A stretch of DNA of 64,000 nt from an uncultured Croceitalea sp. GTDB taxonomy: Bacteria; Bacteroidota; Bacteroidia; Flavobacteriales; Flavobacteriaceae. Below the pieces are notes generated by a model. The model worked only from the letters and a program-made list of their open reading frames with translations, was not told the origin of the DNA and did no database searches. The stretch is from positions 806,001 to 870,000 of the forward strand of contig CANLWK010000002.1 of NCBI GenBank assembly GCA_947494805.1. Direction: 5' to 3'. The translations under genes and the position numbers were made by a program. Below are positions 1 through 9,326 of the stretch, piece by piece (within the stretch, counting starts at the first letter, position 1; every line of letters begins with the position of its first letter).

Positions 1-930
1 CTTCGTTTTTTCTGGCGCTTGATACTGCTCTTTGCTATAGGCTTTGTACACAGTATGTTCTATCGTGGTGATATTTTAACCTTGTATGCCGTATTGGGCG
101 TGCTGTTGATTCCCTTTTACAATGTGAAAAACAAGTGGATTTTTGGTATTGTGGTATTGCTCTTTTTAGGGTTGGGAAGATATTTGGTCTTTTATTTTAC
201 CCAAGGTAGTGGGTTGTTCATTCAGCAAGAAATGGGACCAGAAGCTCCTTGGGTGCTTGAATATTTTGAGCTGTTAAAGACTGGAAGCCTTACCGAAGTA
301 CTTTCTGCCAATGCCATTGAAGGCAACATCAATAAGGCTGAATTTCAATTTGGCACTTTTTCAAGAGGGTATTTGACATTTGCCTTTTTCTTATTGGGAT
401 TGGTCATGGGCCGTATGGAGTTCTTTAAAAACTACCTCAAGAAAAAAAAGCTGATAAAAAATATGTGGATAAGCGCCTTAATTTTATTAGGTGTTTCAGT
501 TATTGGTGTCGTCGGAGTTTTCGCTTCTATGGGGCCTGATGTTGACTTTAATTCTTGGCCAGCAATGTTCGGATTAACATTTTTTGATTTGGCGAATTTT
601 GCCCTTACCGTATTAATAGTAGCTCTTTTTACCATACTTTATCAAAAGCCAAAGTCCAAAAGGTTTTTTGAACATTTTATTCCTTATGGAAAAATGGCAT
701 TGACCAACTACGTCGCGCAAAGCATACTGGGGACTTTCATTTTCTTCGGATGGGGGCTTGGGTATCTGGCTGAAATACCGAATAGCATCGCGTTTCTCAT
801 CGCGATTGTTGTCATTGCCATTCAAATGTGGCTTAGTAAACTATGGCTCAAACACTATAGTTACGGACCGTTGGAGTGGCTATGGCGCAGTCTGACCTTC
901 TTCAAAGTGTATCCTATTAAAAGGCACTAG
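1..930 (+). CDS. DUF418 family membrane protein, 5' partial
   Basis: C-terminal part of a polytopic inner-membrane protein of the DUF418 (YeiB-like) family. The frame is open from base 1, so the real start lies before the window; the TTG at 19 is not a credible start. Visible family marks are an N-terminal FWRLILL..GFVHS stretch followed by GDILTLYAVLG, several hydrophobic helices, and the C-terminal GKMALTNYVAQS and GPLEWLWRS blocks typical of DUF418. The molecular role of this family is unsettled; transport has been suggested for relatives. The next gene is convergent from 1064. Confidence 0.85.
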   Translation, partial: LRFFWRLILLFAIGFVHSMFYRGDILTLYAVLGVLLIPFYNVKNKWIFGIVVLLFLGLGRYLVFYFTQGSGLFIQQEMGPEAPWVLEYFELLKTGSLTEVLSANAIEGNINKAEFQFGTFSRGYLTFAFFLLGLVMGRMEFFKNYLKKKKLIKNMWISALILLGVSVIGVVGVFASMGPDVDFNSWPAMFGLTFFDLANFALTVLIVALFTILYQKPKSKRFFEHFIPYGKMALTNYVAQSILGTFIFFGWGLGYLAEIPNSIAFLIAIVVIAIQMWLSKLWLKHYSYGPLEWLWRSLTFFKVYPIKRH

Positions 931-1063
931 ATGTTAGATGAAAATTAAAAGATGAATATCCAACCCATGACGTTCTGTCTTAAAGCTTAGCACTTCGAAC
1001 GAACTATCAACAGTTTAATACTTACTACCGATAACTGATTCCTTATACTCACTTACTGGAAAA

Positions 1064-2527
1064 CTAAAGCCCGCTAATATAGCTGCCGTACAAATCTTTG
1101 AAACGAACACCGTCAGACATACGGTATTTGCTCAATTTCTTATGTGCTACAAGTCCCCATAACACCAATTCTTTGATGAAATAGCTGCCTTTTTTGTCCA
1201 AATCGGGCTGGTGTTCTTTCAACAAATGGTTTAAAGGTGCAATGGAATCCAACTTTTTACGGTATGTTTTATCCGAATCTTCGTCAAAAAGCTCAAAACC
1301 TTCTTGATCAAAGAACCACGACACCAATTCGTCATAAGGCGTTTCTGCATCTTTACGCTCGAGCTTATTTATTTTAGGAAATAAACTGGGAAACAAGGTC
1401 TTGATGGCTTCTTCAATCAAGGTTTCGGCCACAAAACCGGCGCCTTCTTGCTCTCCTTCGTAAACCAATTCGATTTTTCCGGTGATTGCCGGTACCACTC
1501 CCATAAAATCACTTATCCGTACTGCTGTCTCAGATTCGCCAGATAGTAGAATGCGACGTTCTGCCGTGCTCAATAAATTTTCAAATGCCGTAATGCTCAT
1601 ACGTGCACTTACCCCACTCTTGGCATCTACATATTCACTGTTCCTAGCTTCGAAACTGATCTGCTCCAACAAATCCATTGCAAGTTCTGGCACATATACC
1701 ACGCCCGATTGTCGCTCATCAAGCTTTGCCTCTTGCTTTGTAATTCGCTTTGCGGTTTCAAGGTCTTCAGGATAGTGCGTCAATATCTGCGAGCCAATTC
1801 TATCTTTTAAGGGGGTAACAATGCTTCCGCGATTGGTATAGTCTTCAGGATTCGCCGTGAAGATAAATTGAAGATCCAATGGCAATCGTAGTTTGAATCC
1901 CCGAATCTGAATATCCCCTTCCTGTAAAATATTGAATAGCGAAACCTGAATACGAGCCTGTAAATCAGGTAGTTCATTGATGACAAAGATACAGCGATTA
2001 GCTCGGGGAATCATACCAAAATGTATTACCCGGTCGTCTGCATATGACAATTTCATATTTGCCGCTTTAATGGGATCCACATCACCGATCAAATCAGCAA
2101 CGGTTACATCAGGCGTTGCCAATTTTTCATAAAATCGGTCATCACGGTGCAACCAAGTTACCGGTGTTTCATCACCGCGTTCTTTTATGAGCTCTATGGC
2201 ATATCGTGAAAGTGGCCGCAAAGGGTCATCATGGATTTCTGAACCTTGTACTACGGGAATGAACTGATCCAATAAATTGACCATTAATCTCGCCAATCGT
2301 GTTTTCGCCTGACCCCTTAAACCTAGTAAATTAATATTGTGCCGTGATAAGATGGCTCGTTCCAGTTCAGGTATTACCGAGTTTTGATACCCCCATACAC
2401 CCTCAAAAACACTCTCCTTCGCTTTGATCTTCACAATCAAATTGTCTCGAAGTTCGTCTTTAATGCTTTTTGATTGATAGCCTGATGCCTTTAGTTGGCC
2501 CAGAGTTTTGATGTTTTCTGTATTCAT
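1064..2527 (-). CDS. MoxR/magnesium chelatase ChlI-like AAA+ ATPase
   Basis: AAA+ ATPase of 487 residues. Walker A is GLRGQAKT at about residues 69-76 and a Walker B-like strand IFVINELPDL lies near 180-189, with Asn-Glu in place of the usual Asp-Glu. The sequence between them (DLIGDVDPIKA, then IPRANR) is the ChlI/MoxR type insert. It is encoded 72 bases after a VWA-domain gene on the same strand. MoxR-type ATPases work with VWA proteins as chaperone-like pairs (RavA-ViaA, CbbQ-CbbO, ChlI-ChlD). No chlorophyll or cobalamin genes are near, so the substrate is unknown. It is longer than the usual MoxR (about 330 residues) through its C-terminal half. Confidence 0.88.
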   Translation of the reverse strand: MNTENIKTLGQLKASGYQSKSIKDELRDNLIVKIKAKESVFEGVWGYQNSVIPELERAILSRHNINLLGLRGQAKTRLARLMVNLLDQFIPVVQGSEIHDDPLRPLSRYAIELIKERGDETPVTWLHRDDRFYEKLATPDVTVADLIGDVDPIKAANMKLSYADDRVIHFGMIPRANRCIFVINELPDLQARIQVSLFNILQEGDIQIRGFKLRLPLDLQFIFTANPEDYTNRGSIVTPLKDRIGSQILTHYPEDLETAKRITKQEAKLDERQSGVVYVPELAMDLLEQISFEARNSEYVDAKSGVSARMSITAFENLLSTAERRILLSGESETAVRISDFMGVVPAITGKIELVYEGEQEGAGFVAETLIEEAIKTLFPSLFPKINKLERKDAETPYDELVSWFFDQEGFELFDEDSDKTYRKKLDSIAPLNHLLKEHQPDLDKKGSYFIKELVLWGLVAHKKLSKYRMSDGVRFKDLYGSYISGL

Positions 2528-2599
2528 GTTTCCTCTAAATCGATAGTAATAAAGTAAAAACAGATATTTTATATCTTGATTTCTACTTAGTATAGCGCT

Positions 2600-3763
2600 T
2601 TACTTTATTCTTTTTCTCCTATTGTTTTCGTAATCTTCAAAAATCATTTCACCCAAACCTTTCAAACCAGTATAAAATGCCTTGCCTTTGTTTGCTTGTG
2701 TAAACTCACGAACAAATTGCATCAAATATGAATCTTGGGCTATCATAAAGGTAGTGATAGGTATATGCAACTTTCTTGCCTGTGATGCCATAGCGTAACA
2801 TTTTTCGACAATATAATCGTCTAAACCAACGCTATTCTTATAATATTCGCCATTGGGCAAACGTAGACAACTGGGCTTGCCGTCAGTAATCATAAAAATC
2901 TGTTTGTTAGTATTGCGCTTTCTCCTGAGCATATCCATGGCCAACTGCAAACCGGCAACGGTATTGGTGTGATATGGGCCCACTTTGAGGTAAGGAAGTT
3001 CTTTTATCGATATGGGCCAGGCATCATTACCAAATACCAGAATATCTAAAGTGTCCTTTGGATAACGCGTGGTTATCAATTCGGCTAGAGCCATCGCTAC
3101 TTTCTTTGCTGGTGTAATACGGTCTTCACCATACAAGATCATACTATGGCTGATATCAATCATCAAGACGGTACTCATTTGGGCCTTGTACTGGGTATCT
3201 TCAACCACCAAATCGTTTTCATCTAACATGAAGTTACCGATACCGTGATTGATTTGGGCGTTTTTGAGGCTCTCGGTCATTGAGATTCGCTCAAGGCCAT
3301 CGCCATAACGATATTCACGAAACTCACCCGTATGCTCATCTCCCCTACCCGATTTTCCAGTTTTATGATTACCTGAACCGCTACGCTTTATTTTACCAAA
3401 AATCTGATCCAAAGCTCGCTGACGAATCATTCGTTCCAATTTGGCAGTAATTGATATGGCTCCCTTGCCACCGCCATCTTCTCCATCTTCTCCTGTTTCA
3501 TCCATCTGACCATCTCCATCTTCAAACTCTTCTCGTATATACCCTTTGGCCTTCAAATCTTCAATAAAGTCTTCAATGGTATAGTCTTCATCGGTCAGCT
3601 CATACTCCTTGTCCAGTTCACGTAACCAATCAATGGCTTCATCAAAATCGCCAGAAGTATGGGTAATCAATTCTTGAAAAATCTCAAATAGTTTTTCAAA
3701 CGGAGATACGTTAGGAGCTTCGTAAGGAGTAAAACGAAATCCATTTCTCAAATTCATAGCCAT
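2600..3763 (-). CDS. VWA domain protein, partner of the MoxR-like ATPase
   Basis: Cytosolic protein of 387 residues with no signal peptide or membrane segment. An acidic, Gly/Asp/Glu-rich linker (about residues 80-100) separates a helical N-terminal part from a C-terminal von Willebrand A domain. The MIDAS motif DISHS is at residues 203-207, and MITDGKPS follows later as the second metal-site strand. This ChlD/CoxE-like layout (acidic linker plus MIDAS) fits its position directly upstream of the AAA+ ATPase gene. Inference: the two form an ATPase-VWA remodelling complex of unknown target. Confidence 0.85.
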   Translation of the reverse strand: MAMNLRNGFRFTPYEAPNVSPFEKLFEIFQELITHTSGDFDEAIDWLRELDKEYELTDEDYTIEDFIEDLKAKGYIREEFEDGDGQMDETGEDGEDGGGKGAISITAKLERMIRQRALDQIFGKIKRSGSGNHKTGKSGRGDEHTGEFREYRYGDGLERISMTESLKNAQINHGIGNFMLDENDLVVEDTQYKAQMSTVLMIDISHSMILYGEDRITPAKKVAMALAELITTRYPKDTLDILVFGNDAWPISIKELPYLKVGPYHTNTVAGLQLAMDMLRRKRNTNKQIFMITDGKPSCLRLPNGEYYKNSVGLDDYIVEKCYAMASQARKLHIPITTFMIAQDSYLMQFVREFTQANKGKAFYTGLKGLGEMIFEDYENNRRKRIK

Positions 3764-3827
3764 CAGATAAATTTAATACATTCTCATCTGTTGTACCTTG
3801 CTTTAAAGAAAACTTAACGGTTTCGTT

Positions 3828-3835
3828 TAAGTTTG
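3828..3835 (+). promoter_or_regulatory. -7 element TAAGTTTG of the DUF1853 gene
   Basis: Exact match to the Bacteroidota -7 consensus TAnnTTTG. Only five bases separate it from the ATG at 3841, so the transcript probably starts at or beside the start codon. No good -33 TTTG is seen at normal spacing. Confidence 0.5.
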
Positions 3836-3840
3836 TAGCT

Positions 3841-4647
3841 ATGGACAACGAATTGTGCTTTGGTTTTTACAACACATCTCCTTTATGGTTGAAAGAGCAA
3901 TTTGGGGTAAGCCAGTTTGAGTTTCCAAATTTAGATTTGGTCAATTTCAAACCAGATGCTTTAAACGAAAACTTGCGACTTGGGCATCAAATGGAGGAAG
4001 TATGTGCACAACTTTTAACGCTATCGGAAAATTGGACAATCATTGCTAAAAATGTATTGGTCGACCAGGAGAAGATCCGATTGGGAGAATTAGATTTTAT
4101 CATACAAAACAGACGTAAAAACACCATACACCATGTAGAACTGGCCTATAAATTTTACATAGTCAATCCTGAAATCTCGGAACCCATACATAGCTTAATG
4201 GGGCCAAACAAACGAGATATGTTCTACACTAAGCTAGATAAGCTCAAAGAAAAGCAGTTTCCATTGCTATATGCCGATGCTTTGATTCAGCAACTCGAAA
4301 TTTTACGGTTGAATCCGAATCAAATTGTACAAGAGGCTTGTTTTAAAACCCAATTGTTTGTTCCCTACAACAATGAAAAAGTTTCGATACGTCCGTTGAA
4401 CAAAAACTGTATTGTAGGTAAGTGGATTCATTTTGAAGATTTCAACTCAAAGGAATTTAAAGGCAATGAATACTATATTCCATCGAAACGCGAATGGATC
4501 ATTGCCCCAACTGCCGAACGTCATTATAGTTCACACTACGAAACCTTACTCGATATCAATATGCGAATGCTCAAAGAAAATGCCCCCATGGTCTGGGTCA
4601 AAAGGCAAGACGGTGCCCTAGAAAAGCTTTTTGTGGTTTGGTGGTAA
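3841..4647 (+). CDS. DUF1853 family protein, possible nuclease fold
   Basis: Cytosolic protein of 268 residues that matches the DUF1853 family by its order of motifs: LGHQMEEV near residue 48, then GELDFI around 82-87 and HVELAYKFYI around 98-107, and a C-terminal MVWVKR block. Asp85, Glu100 and Lys104 in this beta-rich stretch resemble the acidic/lysine set of PD-(D/E)xK nucleases. That is an inference; no function is established. The gene stands alone, divergent from the VWA/MoxR pair, and has its own -7 element. Confidence 0.75.
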   Translation: MDNELCFGFYNTSPLWLKEQFGVSQFEFPNLDLVNFKPDALNENLRLGHQMEEVCAQLLTLSENWTIIAKNVLVDQEKIRLGELDFIIQNRRKNTIHHVELAYKFYIVNPEISEPIHSLMGPNKRDMFYTKLDKLKEKQFPLLYADALIQQLEILRLNPNQIVQEACFKTQLFVPYNNEKVSIRPLNKNCIVGKWIHFEDFNSKEFKGNEYYIPSKREWIIAPTAERHYSSHYETLLDINMRMLKENAPMVWVKRQDGALEKLFVVWW

Positions 4648-4699
4648 TGTAAATTGATGTCCCCTGGTCAACAAGAAAATGATTGGATTTTCAGCAATA

Positions 4700-4729
4700 C
4701 AAAAATGCCGAGCTCTAGAAACCCGGCAT
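4700..4729 (-). terminator. Rho-independent terminator of the DUF4249 gene
   Basis: On the minus strand ATGCCG..CGGCAT form a six-base stem, extended by a GU and a GC pair, followed by TTTTTG. It lies 30 bases after the stop codon of the DUF4249 gene. Confidence 0.6.
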
Positions 4730-4758
4730 CTTCGACACATCAATCCAACCTAAATTGT

Positions 4759-5616
4759 TTATTCTTGGTTTTCCTCCACGAAAGTGTAACTGGTCCGAAC
4801 TACTTCGGTCAATCTAAAGTATCCAAAGGCATAGTTGTCCGGGGTTGTTTCATTGATACAGTTTCCTTTGACGGCAACTGGGGTCGCTTCAAAAAGTCCC
4901 ACACCACCCAGTTGATCTACGAGAATATTGATATACTCATAGTAAGGTCTCGAAATACCATACATTTCAATATCAATGATATCCCCTGGCTGAAATGGTA
5001 GCACATTTTTATCCTCGTCCTCTTCAATTTCGTACCACCAATCAATTTCGTTGCCATTTACAAATTCATCTTCGGCGACTTCTAATTCAGGAAGCAAATC
5101 CCCTCTGCGTTGAAACTTGAACAAGTAATTGTTCCCTTCTTCAATAGGGTCGTCAAAAACGATATGAACTTCAAGTTCTTCTTCATCAAAACCATCTTCA
5201 ACATCTTGAAAAACATTGGTGATCTCGGCCACACTAGTCAACGTTTCTGTTGCTGTGTATCGTTCATTGTCATAGTCAATCTGAAGAGTGTATGATTGGC
5301 CAATGACAGGTTCAAACCCTGTTGTTAAGTATTCACCGTTGCTTTGATGGGCAAAAACATACTGCTCACCATTGTTGTCATTGGTGACAACTACCACAGC
5401 ATCGGTCACGGCTGTCACCTTATTCTTGTCAAAAAACGGAGTTGATGTTCTTAAATTAATTGTTTGAACATTTCCTGCAGTTCCTTTTTCCCAATCAAGG
5501 GAAGCTTCCACCACCAGACGTGTAGGCCCATCTTGTACAGGTACATCGATGACATCTTCACAAGAGGTCAATGCGGCCCATACTAAAATCATATAGTATA
5601 TAAAATATCGTTTCAT
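4759..5616 (-). CDS. DUF4249 domain lipoprotein
   Basis: Outer-membrane lipoprotein of 285 residues: a short signal peptide ending in ALTSC (lipobox, Cys near residue 19), then EDVIDVPV and a beta-rich DUF4249 domain with YTLQIDYDNERYTATETL. DUF4249 lipoproteins are regularly encoded after TonB receptors of the type next to it and are thought to act as surface partners of the receptor. It follows the receptor gene by three bases and must share its transcript, so it falls under the ECF promoter at 8069-8095. Confidence 0.82.
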   Translation of the reverse strand: MKRYFIYYMILVWAALTSCEDVIDVPVQDGPTRLVVEASLDWEKGTAGNVQTINLRTSTPFFDKNKVTAVTDAVVVVTNDNNGEQYVFAHQSNGEYLTTGFEPVIGQSYTLQIDYDNERYTATETLTSVAEITNVFQDVEDGFDEEELEVHIVFDDPIEEGNNYLFKFQRRGDLLPELEVAEDEFVNGNEIDWWYEIEEDEDKNVLPFQPGDIIDIEMYGISRPYYEYINILVDQLGGVGLFEATPVAVKGNCINETTPDNYAFGYFRLTEVVRTSYTFVEENQE

Positions 5617-5619
5617 TTG

Positions 5620-8025
5620 TTAGAATTTAAAGTTTGATGTGATTGATGGGACCATCCCAAAAATTGCTGTTCTTGTAGCTTCGTTGGCCCCAGTCTCCAC
5701 ATTCTGTCCAAATGAGACAGAAGCAGCATTTTTACGGTTGTAAATATTATAGATACTTAAGACCCATTCATTTTTCCATTTTCTTGTCTTGTTCTTTTTA
5801 GGTCTATAGGTCAGCGAAAGGTCCATGCGATGATATGCAGGTAAACGATCTGAATTTCTAGCAGCGTAACTGGCTATTGAAAGCCCCTCATATTCGTACT
5901 GCCCGTTAGGGTATGTTACCGGACGACCAGTTTGAAACACTAGGTTGGCCCCAAAACTAAAGCTATCATTCAATCGGTAGGCTCCAGAAACGGATATGTC
6001 ATGGGTACGGTCAAAAAAGGTATTGTACCAGTCGCCATTGTTAATTCCTGGTCCACCTGCGGTGCCGCCGGGGGTACGCTGTTCAGATTTTGAAAGGGTG
6101 TAGGCCAGCCATCCTGTGAAATCACCTTCATTCTTTCGCAGTAAAAACTCCAAGCCATAGGCCCGCATCTCACCATTCAAGATTTCAGTCTCAATAGTAT
6201 TTTGTCCTATTAGGTCAGAGCCATCAATGTAATCAATCCTGTTGTCCACATTCTTAAAATAGGCCTCTACTTCCATAGAATAGGCCTTGTCCTTAAAGTT
6301 TCTGAAATATCCAACCGCATATTGGTTTGACAATTGCGGTTTTATAAACTTGCCACTTGGGGTCCAAACATCCAATGGGGTTACCGACGATGTATTCGAT
6401 AAGAGGTGTATGTACTGCGCCGTTCTAGAGTAGCCCGCTTTTACCGAGGCCTTTTCATTTAGCAAGTATGACAGTGAAACCCTTGGTTCCAAATTTCCAA
6501 AAGTCTCAATTGCATCACCTTTATCAAAATTGGTCTCCCCTATTTCCGTACCCCGTTCATAAATACCTAGTCTCTCGTTGTATACCACCGGTTGATTATT
6601 GTCATAGTCAACCAATGCTTGCCCGCCCAATCGGGTAAAAGCACTGTAACGTAAGCCGTATTGAGCTGTTAACTTTGGTGTCAGTTCGTGTTCCGCATTC
6701 AGGTATAGGCCACCTTCAACAGCTTTTTTACGGTCCAATTGTAGCGGGTTTACTGGTGATGTATCAGCTGTAGGAATCAGTTGTCCTGGGTCAAAATCAT
6801 AATAGATTCCATTGGCGCCGAAATCCAATTTAAATTTGTCACTCAAATAGTACTTGAAGTCATACTTCAAATTATAATTGGTAATTGAAGATTTCCATTC
6901 AAAATCATCTTGGCCAAAACCTAGATCATAATCATATCGACTCAAGATCGCAGAAAAATTTGAAAAGAGTCGGTCATTAAAAATATGGTTCCAACGCAAG
7001 TTACCAGAGGCATTGCCATAACTGCTGTTAAAAGTGTCTCCCAACTTGAAGGCATCCCTGCCAAAATACCCTGAAAGAAACAACTTGTTATTGGCGTCTA
7101 TGGCATAATTTGTCTTAAGGTTCAAATCGTAAAAAGAGATTCTATTACTTTCACCCGCCAATGCCAAAAACACATCGGCATAAGAACGTCTACCTGAAAT
7201 TAAAAAGGAACCTTTTTCACCAAATACGGGTCCTTCTAATGTCAGTCGGCTTGAGATCAGACCAATACCGCCACTAGCGGCAAACTTTTTTGTGTTTCCG
7301 TCTTTTTGACGGATATCCAGCACTGAGGATACGCGACCGCCAAAGCGTGCAGGAATACCACCTTTGTACAATTTGACGTCTTTTATGGCATCGGCGTTAA
7401 AAACTGAAAAGAAACCGAACATGTGCGAAGTATTGTAGATAATGGCCTCATCTAGCAGTACCAAGTTCTGGTCCTGTGCTCCCCCTCGAACGTGAAAACC
7501 TCCTGTACCTTCGCCATTATTGGCAACACCGGGTAGCATTTGTAATGACTTTAAAATATCGACCTCACCCAAGACGACCGGCATTTGCTTGACCGTGGCA
7601 ATGTTCATTTTGGCAACGCTCATTTCTGGTTTGCGCAGTATAGCCCTTTCAGGTTCTTCTGCGGTAACGATAACTTCCTCTAACTCCGTTGACAACTCTG
7701 CTATTTCAAAATCAAGTTTTTGGTTGTTGTATAAGGCGACCTCAACATTGGTTTCCTGAAATCCGATATAGGAAATATTTAAAGAGTAGTCACCCTCGGG
7801 TGCCGTAATGGAAAAAAATCCATATGTATTGGTAACCCCACCGATGGTGGTACCCTTTAAAAATACGGTTGCCCCATAAAGGGTTTCACCATTGCTCTTG
7901 TCCGTAATCGTGCCGCTAATGGTATAGTTCTCTTGTCCCATGGCACTTGCCGTAATCAGGAAAAGCAACCATAATAGCCATATGCCATGGCGTGCGAAAT
8001 CATTCTTTGTTTTTTGTTTGTTCAT
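5620..8025 (-). CDS. TonB-dependent receptor with N-terminal carboxypeptidase-like domain
   Basis: Outer-membrane receptor of 801 residues. A signal peptide (LLWLLFLITASAMGQ) precedes a carboxypeptidase regulatory-like domain (YTISGTITDKSNGETLYGA...), the plug (MPVVLGEVDILKSLQMLPGV, then GGAQDQNLVLLDEA) and a 22-strand barrel. I chose the ATG at 8025 over the in-frame codon at 8133 because the signal peptide starts there and because an ECF-type promoter lies at 8069-8095, inside the longer frame. The substrate is not evident. The paired DUF4249 lipoprotein and divergent sigma factor gene suggest envelope-linked rather than nutrient-linked control. Confidence 0.88.
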   Translation of the reverse strand: MNKQKTKNDFARHGIWLLWLLFLITASAMGQENYTISGTITDKSNGETLYGATVFLKGTTIGGVTNTYGFFSITAPEGDYSLNISYIGFQETNVEVALYNNQKLDFEIAELSTELEEVIVTAEEPERAILRKPEMSVAKMNIATVKQMPVVLGEVDILKSLQMLPGVANNGEGTGGFHVRGGAQDQNLVLLDEAIIYNTSHMFGFFSVFNADAIKDVKLYKGGIPARFGGRVSSVLDIRQKDGNTKKFAASGGIGLISSRLTLEGPVFGEKGSFLISGRRSYADVFLALAGESNRISFYDLNLKTNYAIDANNKLFLSGYFGRDAFKLGDTFNSSYGNASGNLRWNHIFNDRLFSNFSAILSRYDYDLGFGQDDFEWKSSITNYNLKYDFKYYLSDKFKLDFGANGIYYDFDPGQLIPTADTSPVNPLQLDRKKAVEGGLYLNAEHELTPKLTAQYGLRYSAFTRLGGQALVDYDNNQPVVYNERLGIYERGTEIGETNFDKGDAIETFGNLEPRVSLSYLLNEKASVKAGYSRTAQYIHLLSNTSSVTPLDVWTPSGKFIKPQLSNQYAVGYFRNFKDKAYSMEVEAYFKNVDNRIDYIDGSDLIGQNTIETEILNGEMRAYGLEFLLRKNEGDFTGWLAYTLSKSEQRTPGGTAGGPGINNGDWYNTFFDRTHDISVSGAYRLNDSFSFGANLVFQTGRPVTYPNGQYEYEGLSIASYAARNSDRLPAYHRMDLSLTYRPKKNKTRKWKNEWVLSIYNIYNRKNAASVSFGQNVETGANEATRTAIFGMVPSITSNFKF

Positions 8026-8068
8026 TTTTTGATTGAATTTTGATTGTTGTTCGTATTCAACGTTTAAG

Positions 8069-8095
8069 GACAGCTCAAAAAATAAAGGGTTGCAT
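8069..8095 (-). promoter_or_regulatory. ECF sigma promoter of the TonB receptor operon
   Basis: Minus strand reads ATGCAACCCTTTA, then GTCCTTA; the GCAACC (8093-8088) and GTC (8071-8069) boxes are 16 bases apart. The same two boxes with the same spacing lie upstream of the divergent sigma gene and of the beta-barrel gene at 10465. Start of transcription is expected near 8063, 38 bases before the ATG. Confidence 0.75.
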
Positions 8096-8181
8096 CCTGA
8101 ACAAATTTTATGATTAACAATACATACGACCATTCCACTTTTGCACTAAATGGATTGTGTTCCTTTGTTTTTTTTACTGTG

Positions 8182-8208
8182 ATGCAACCCTTTAAGTTTA
8201 CTTTTGTC
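8182..8208 (+). promoter_or_regulatory. ECF sigma promoter of the sigma factor operon (autoregulation)
   Basis: GCAACC at 8184-8189 and GTC at 8206-8208 are separated by 16 bases, and GTC is followed by CTTA as in the divergent promoter. It precedes the sigma factor gene itself, as expected for an autoregulated ECF sigma factor. A TACTTTTG at 8199-8206 overlaps and could also serve the housekeeping sigma factor. Confidence 0.72.
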
Positions 8209-8244
8209 CTTAGTTATAGAGACACATCAACCTAACAGCACCTT

Positions 8245-8784
8245 TTGGTAAAGGAAATTCGTTTTACGCACAAGACACTTGTAGAAAAGTGTAAAAAAGG
8301 CCATATCAGCGCACAATACGAGCTATTTGAGCTTTACGTAGATGCTATGTACAATGTGAGCATGCGCTTTTTAGGTAGTAAAGAAGATGCCGAAGATATT
8401 GTGCAGGACAGTTTTGTTGATGCTTTCAAAAACCTCAACAGTTTTAAATATGAAAGTACGTTCGGGGCTTGGCTCAAACGTATCGTCATCAATAAGAGCA
8501 TCAATTTTTTAAAAGCCAAACGAATTGCCTTGGTGCCAATGGATGACCATGAGTTTCATTTGACCGAAGAAGAACCGTTAGAAGTCCAGTCAGTGGACAT
8601 CAAGAAAGTGAAATTGGGTATTGCAGGGCTGCCAGAAGGCTATAAACAGATTATCAGTTTATACTTGATTGAAGGGTATGACCATGTAGAAATCTCAGAG
8701 GTATTGGGAATTTCGACCTCAACCTCTAAGTCACAATACCACAGAGCAAAGAAAAAATTAATTGAAATTATAAACGAATTGTAA
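8245..8784 (+). CDS. ECF-type RNA polymerase sigma factor
   Basis: Sigma-70 family factor of 179 residues with region 2 (GSKEDAEDIVQDSFVDAFKNLN, then FGAWLKRIVINKSINFLKAKR) and region 4 (LPEGYKQIISLYLIEGYDHVEISEVLGIS..SKSQYHRAKKKL) and no region 3, which is the ECF layout. The start is TTG: an in-frame stop at 8233-8235 leaves no other upstream choice, and region 2 would be cut by any later Met. Its stop overlaps the ATG of the next gene (TAATG). It probably drives the GCAACC-N16-GTC promoters at 8069, 8182 and 10409. Confidence 0.92.
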   Translation: MVKEIRFTHKTLVEKCKKGHISAQYELFELYVDAMYNVSMRFLGSKEDAEDIVQDSFVDAFKNLNSFKYESTFGAWLKRIVINKSINFLKAKRIALVPMDDHEFHLTEEEPLEVQSVDIKKVKLGIAGLPEGYKQIISLYLIEGYDHVEISEVLGISTSTSKSQYHRAKKKLIEIINEL

Positions 8785-9326
8785 TGGACAATTTTGAAAA
8801 ACATATTCGTGAGCATGCCTCTCAGTTTGATGACCATAAAGCGGATCGCGCCAAACTTTGGGCAAACATTTCGGTAGAACTCGAAAATGAAACACCAAAA
8901 GTGATTCCGTTTTGGAAATCACCATTGTTAAAAATTGCTGCCAGTCTGCTTATACTATTAGGTATTGGCAGTTTTATTGCAATAGCAGTTTCTGGGGGTG
9001 ATCCAAATGGAAACACCCAATATGTTTCAAAAGAGCTTTTAGATATTGATACGCACTATAAAAACTTGGTTTCATATCAAGTACGGTTGGTTGAAAGCAA
9101 TCCCAATCTTTCTGACAATGACAAAGATGAGTTCTTGTCCTTTATGGATGAACTCGATGCCGAGTATGAAACTTTGCGACTTGAAATGCAAAACAATCTT
9201 GATAATGAACAGGTCTTAGCTGCCATAGTTGCGAATTACAAGAAACGAATTGAACTGATTGAAAATTTATTGGAGCAATTGAACAATGCCAAAATACAAG
9301 AAGAAGAATATGGATACACCTTATAA
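8784..9326 (+). CDS. Probable membrane anti-sigma factor
   Basis: Protein of 180 residues with a soluble N-terminal part of about 48 residues, one transmembrane helix (LLKIAASLLILLGIGSFIAIAV) and an acidic, helical C-terminal part predicted to be outside the cytosol. This cytosolic-helix-periplasm layout, and translational coupling to the sigma gene by a one-base overlap, make it the likely anti-sigma factor. It has no recognisable zinc-binding HxxxCxxC motif or FecR domain, so the assignment rests on topology and context. Confidence 0.65.
   Translation: MDNFEKHIREHASQFDDHKADRAKLWANISVELENETPKVIPFWKSPLLKIAASLLILLGIGSFIAIAVSGGDPNGNTQYVSKELLDIDTHYKNLVSYQVRLVESNPNLSDNDKDEFLSFMDELDAEYETLRLEMQNNLDNEQVLAAIVANYKKRIELIENLLEQLNNAKIQEEEYGYTL

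Noticed and set aside
931-1063. Gap between the DUF418 and MoxR genes.
   Set aside because: Convergent 133-base gap without a clear stem-loop terminator or ORF; nothing to report.
8026-8133. N-terminal extension of the TonB receptor frame up to 8133.
   Set aside because: It contains the ECF promoter and would put 36 residues before the signal peptide.
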